Source of the DNA: Marivibrio halodurans
GTDB taxonomy: Bacteria; Pseudomonadota; Alphaproteobacteria; UBA8366; Aestuariispiraceae
NCBI RefSeq assembly: GCF_017963645.1
Contig: NZ_JAGMWN010000007.1
Coordinates: forward strand, 62,001 to 126,000
Reading direction: 5' to 3'
Length of the DNA: 64,000 bases
The notes under the pieces were generated by a model that ran no database searches, was not told the DNA's origin, and was given only the letters and a program-made list of their open reading frames with translations. This document shows positions 61,318 to 64,000 of the stretch, one piece after another (position 1 is the first letter of the stretch; each line of letters opens with the position of its first letter). A program made the position numbers and the translations under genes.

Positions 61318-61830
61318 GTGAGCGAGAATGCCGGCAAACTGGAGCTGTATCTCAGATACCGCGCGTCCCTGATCGACTATGCGACGCCGATTGTCGGCTC
61401 CCGCTCCTGGGCGGAGGATCTCGTTCAGGAGGCGTATTTTCGATTCATGCCCCAGGACGGCGCGGATCGTCCGGTTGATCAACCCGTGGCTTATCTCTAT
61501 CGGATCGTACGCAATCTGGCCCTGGACTGGCGGCGCCGGACGATCGCGGAGGATCAGCGCGACAAGGCTTTTCGGAGCGTCAGCGACCCTCACCCGATGG
61601 TTCCCTCTCCCGAGGACCGGGCGCTCTACAGCGATGAGCTGGCCGAGGTTGATCGCGCTCTTTCAGAATTACCGGACAAGATGCGGCTGGCCTTCGAGAT
61701 GCATCGTCTCGGCGAGGCTCCGTTGCGGGAGATCGCGGAGCGCCTCGATATCTCCGTCGCGACGGCGGGTCGTTGGACCCAGCAGGCGCATGCCCATATC
61801 GCGCGGCGTCTGCGCGATTCCGAATCATGA
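61318..61830 (+). CDS. ECF sigma factor, FecI type
   Basis: A 170-residue iron-uptake sigma factor starting at GTG 61318 (MSENAGKLELYLRYRASLIDYATPIVG), with GGGGGTAG upstream. Region 2: SRSWAEDLVQEAYFRFM...PVAYLYRIVRNLALDWRRR; region 4: VDRALSELPDKMRLAFEMHRLGEAPLREIAERLDISVATAGRWTQQAHAHIARRL. It is fecR's partner: FecI would be released after signalling by the TonB-dependent receptor and then transcribe that receptor gene. A Fur box precedes it. Confidence 0.93.
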   Translation: MSENAGKLELYLRYRASLIDYATPIVGSRSWAEDLVQEAYFRFMPQDGADRPVDQPVAYLYRIVRNLALDWRRRTIAEDQRDKAFRSVSDPHPMVPSPEDRALYSDELAEVDRALSELPDKMRLAFEMHRLGEAPLREIAERLDISVATAGRWTQQAHAHIARRLRDSES

Positions 61831-61948
61831 TTATTTTATGCACCCCGGTGAGAAATTCGTCACCGCGCTTCGTCTCTTGGATTAGCGGCAAACCGTCGAT
61901 CTTCACGAATAAGCACACCATCATTGCGAGCCCCATCGAGTGCGAGAG

Positions 61949-63031
61949 ATGAACGAGACCGCCGGACCGTTTCCCAACGACGATGCGATCGACGAGGCGA
62001 CGGCATGGTTCCATCGCCTGCGGGAGGCCGCCGACGATGTTGAGGTGTCCGCCGGTTTCCAGCGGTGGATCGAACGGGACGAAGCCAATGCCGAGGCTTG
62101 GCGTCTTGTTTCGCGGGCATGGCGTCTATCCGGCGATGCGGCCGAGGCCTCGGTGCGACCTCGGACCGCCGGCGATGGGCTCGATGGTGCCGGCCCGTCG
62201 GCTGACAGGGGGTGGGATGACACGGCGGGCGTTGGGATGCCGGCCGCGCGGCACGGGTGGAGGCGTGGGAATGGCCGCGCGCGCGGCCACTCCCGTCGGC
62301 GCGCGGCGCCGCGACGACGGACGGTGATCCGTGCGGTGGCGGCCGGTATCGCCTGTCTCGCGGTCGTCCTGGCCGCGCCGTCGATGATGCGGGATATCCT
62401 TTCGGACGTCAGTACCGCCGTCGGCGAGACCCGCACCGTCGCGCTTTCGGATGGGTCGAACGTTCACCTCTCCGCGGACAGCGCCATCGCCCTCGATATG
62501 GGAGAGAGCGAACGATCCGTGCGGCTTGTCGAGGGGGAGGCTTTCTTTGACGTCGAGTCCGACCCCGACCGGCCCTTCCTTGTCCGGGCGGAGGATTTGA
62601 CGGTGCGTGTAACCGGCACGGCCTTCGATGTGCGGGTGACGGCGCGCCGTTTCGTCGTCGCCGTCGCGGAAGGGTCGGTCGACGTCTCCCGGGATGCGGC
62701 CGCGCCGACCCGGCTTCGGCCGGGTCAAAGGCTATCGATCGACCGGACGACGGGCCATTCCTCGGTGACCTCGATCGATGTCGCGAACGTTGCCGCCTGG
62801 CGCAGCGGTCAGTTGATGGTGGAGGACGCGCCGTTACTTGATGTGGTCGATGTCCTCCGACGCTATCACGACGGCATGATCCTGGTGGCGAGCACCGAGG
62901 CGGAGGCCAGGCATGTCACCGGCGTTTTCGACCTTACCCGGCCGGAACGGGCCCTGCGGACGCTGGTCGCCCCCTATGGCGCGGGTGTGCGCGCGGTGTC
63001 GGATCACTTCCTTCTTATGACCGATTTCTAA
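61949..63031 (+). CDS. FecR-type anti-sigma factor / signal transducer
   Basis: A 360-residue inner-membrane protein. ATG 61949 (MNETAGPFPNDD) is preferred to GTG 61940. N-terminal DUF4880: DEATAWFHRLREAADDVEVSAGFQRWIERDEANAEAWRLVSRAW. A 60-residue Gly/Arg-rich insert follows, then one transmembrane helix (IRAVAAGIACLAVVLAAP, ~130-147) and the periplasmic FecR domain (VGETRTVALSDGSNVHLSADSAIALDMGESERSVRLVEGEAFFDVESDPDRPFLVRAEDLTVRVTGTAFDVR...VSVEGSVDVS). The end (HVTGVFDLTRPERALRTLVAPY) contacts the receptor's STN domain. The Arg-rich insert is longer than usual. It transmits siderophore occupancy to FecI. Confidence 0.92.
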   Translation: MNETAGPFPNDDAIDEATAWFHRLREAADDVEVSAGFQRWIERDEANAEAWRLVSRAWRLSGDAAEASVRPRTAGDGLDGAGPSADRGWDDTAGVGMPAARHGWRRGNGRARGHSRRRAAPRRRTVIRAVAAGIACLAVVLAAPSMMRDILSDVSTAVGETRTVALSDGSNVHLSADSAIALDMGESERSVRLVEGEAFFDVESDPDRPFLVRAEDLTVRVTGTAFDVRVTARRFVVAVAEGSVDVSRDAAAPTRLRPGQRLSIDRTTGHSSVTSIDVANVAAWRSGQLMVEDAPLLDVVDVLRRYHDGMILVASTEAEARHVTGVFDLTRPERALRTLVAPYGAGVRAVSDHFLLMTDF

Positions 63032-63048
63032 CCGGCGGGGGCCGCCGG
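63032..63048 (+). terminator. hairpin between fecR and the receptor gene
   Basis: CCGGCGG-GGG-CCGCCGG starts directly after the fecR stop codon: a 7-bp stem with a 3-nt loop and no U-tract. It could partly end fecIR transcription so that the receptor gene is expressed separately. Confidence 0.4.
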
Positions 63049-63113
63049 ACCGGATTTATCGCATCGGCGTGAGAAAACCGCTGCCGAGCCTCGTCCCCTA
63101 CAAAGAGATGCGA

Positions 63114-63130
63114 ATGCGAGCCAGTCGCAT
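63114..63130. promoter_or_regulatory. inverted repeat upstream of the siderophore receptor gene
   Basis: ATGCGA-GCCAG-TCGCAT is a perfect 6-bp inverted repeat 30 bp before the receptor start. It does not match the Fur consensus; it may be part of the FecI-dependent promoter or an independent operator. Confidence 0.4.
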
Positions 63131-63160
63131 GGTTGTCGCTTGTTGCGAGAGGGAGAGGTT

Positions 63161-64000
63161 ATGTTTGTTCGGGGAGAAACCAATAGGCGCCGGGCGCGCG
63201 CGCCGCGCAGTCTGGCGGGACCCGTGATACCGGGACGGATGTCGGTGTGGCTCTGCGCCGCGGCGGCGGTCGCGATCGCCGCCATGCCGCCGATGGGTGA
63301 GGCCCAGGCCGCCGATGCCGCGACACTGACCGCCGGAGGCGGCGCGGCTACGGCGAAATTGGCTCAATCGGGCGAGGCGGTGCGCTTCGACATCCCGGGG
63401 CAGGGGCTGTCGGCGGCGTTGATGGCCTTCGGCCGTCAGTCCGGTTACCAGGTGTCGGTCGATCATGGCGCCCTGGCCGGTCTGACCTCCACGCCCGTAT
63501 CGGGCGCTATGGCACCGGAAGCGGCGCTTACCCGTCTCCTGGAAGGGACGCCCGTTACCTGGCGTCTTGCCGACACGCGCAGCGTCGTGCTTACCCCCGC
63601 CGATGCGTCTGGCGACGGACCGATGCAGCTCGGCCCGATCAATGTCGAGGGGCGCAACATGTCCGGTGGAGAGACCGACTATCGCCCGCAGCCAAGTTCG
63701 GTCGGCACCAAGATGAACCTGCCGATCCGACAGACGCCCTATACCGTCAATCAGGTCGATTCCGAACTGATGGAGGACCGCGGCGACACGACGGTCTACG
63801 ATGCGTTGGAGAATATCGCCGGCGTCACGCATCAGAGCACGAATTCAGACACCGGATCGAACTTCGTGCGCAGCATTTTCGTGCGTGGCTTCGATATCGC
63901 CGGGGACGGTCCCATCCTGGTCAACGGTCAGCGCTTCTACACCACCGGCACCAATTTCCGCAGCACCGCCAGCATGGAGCGGATCGATCTGCTGCGCGGG
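63161..64000 (+). CDS. TonB-dependent siderophore receptor with STN signalling domain (5' part)
   Basis: 280 codons are visible and the frame runs off the window with no stop. ATG 63161 follows GAGAGGGAGAGG. Signal peptide: VWLCAAAAVAIAAMPPMGEAQA. An STN domain follows (VRFDIPGQGLSAALMAFGRQSGYQVSVDHGALAGLTSTPVSGAMAPEAALTRLLEGTPVTWRLAD), then LGPINVEGRN near the TonB-box region and the plug domain (NLPIRQTPYTVNQVDSELMEDRGDTTVYDALENIAGVTHQST...FVRSIFVRGFDIAGDGPILVNGQRF...SMERIDLLRG). This is the FecA/FpvA-type transducing receptor controlled through fecI/fecR. The beta barrel lies beyond the window, so the siderophore cannot be guessed. Confidence 0.93.
   Translation, partial: MFVRGETNRRRARAPRSLAGPVIPGRMSVWLCAAAAVAIAAMPPMGEAQAADAATLTAGGGAATAKLAQSGEAVRFDIPGQGLSAALMAFGRQSGYQVSVDHGALAGLTSTPVSGAMAPEAALTRLLEGTPVTWRLADTRSVVLTPADASGDGPMQLGPINVEGRNMSGGETDYRPQPSSVGTKMNLPIRQTPYTVNQVDSELMEDRGDTTVYDALENIAGVTHQSTNSDTGSNFVRSIFVRGFDIAGDGPILVNGQRFYTTGTNFRSTASMERIDLLRG

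Noticed and set aside
61846-61865. CGGTGA-N8-TCACCG inverted repeat between fecI and fecR
   Set aside because: Only six base pairs with an eight-base loop in a short gap; could occur by chance and I see no use for it.
1-64000. CRISPR arrays, tRNA or rRNA genes, prophage or integrase genes
   Set aside because: Looked for spaced identical repeats, tRNA acceptor/TPsiC patterns and recombinase motifs; none seen. The only mobile-type structure is the 205-bp element at 35807-36011.

Overview
The window is GC-rich (roughly two thirds G+C), densely coded, and has the habits of an alphaproteobacterium: PhaR-regulated polyhydroxyalkanoate (PHA) genes, an ispH-thrB-rnhA block, ThrB2-type homoserine kinase, DUF1289, YqgE and a Tat-exported formate dehydrogenase region. 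A member of the Rhodospirillales or a close relative is my best guess; this rests on gene content and order only. I see no rRNA, tRNA, CRISPR array, prophage or full insertion sequence.

Layout. 1-2.3 kb: the end of an MscS-type channel, DUF1289, and an ArsR regulator with a PF03773 permease. 2.7-7.4 kb: a MarR regulator and the PHA block (phaA, a class III-like phaC, a PhaE-like partner, divergent phaR). 7.4-9.2 kb: a PAS-GGDEF-EAL protein. 9.6-16.3 kb: a five-domain-set molybdenum hydroxylase cluster (FAD subunit, fused FeS/Mo subunit) with a 6-hydroxynicotinate reductase-like protein, UPF0280 and a PF06684 protein, probably for reductive or oxidative breakdown of an N-heterocycle. 16.7-18.9 kb: a DJ-1/PfpI protein, a small unknown, a GNAT and YjbQ. 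18.9-26.0 kb: a TPP riboswitch followed by eight genes for thiamine salvage (thiM, thiE, thiD, an orphan TRAP binding protein, an ABC importer of ThiXYZ type, tenA).

26-37 kb: a formate dehydrogenase region. A LysR regulator and DUF2478 face away from DUF3306, a TorD-like chaperone, a small Tat protein, fdhA, fdhB, a lipoprotein and the cytochrome b subunit; fdhD and an HTH/periplasmic-binding-like regulator lie on the other strand, separated by a 205-bp inverted-repeat element with a 3-bp target duplication. 37-41.5 kb: peroxiredoxin, a DsbD/ScsB-type reductase, YqgE, a LysE-type exporter.

41.6-57.4 kb: a GntR regulator diverges from a long same-strand series: fumarylacetoacetase-family enzyme, alpha/beta hydrolase, amidohydrolase, a Liv-type ABC importer whose second ATPase is fused to a Tm-1-like (UPF0261) domain, a TIM-barrel partner of that domain, a flotillin-like protein, an SRPBCC protein and an SRPBCC-quinone reductase fusion. 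This looks like uptake plus catabolism of an unidentified acyl or amide compound and is the least described part of the window. 57.5-60.5 kb: GNAT, rnhA, thrB, ispH. 60.6 kb to the end: a PAS protein, then a Fur-type box, fecI, fecR and the start of a TonB-dependent siderophore receptor that runs off the window.
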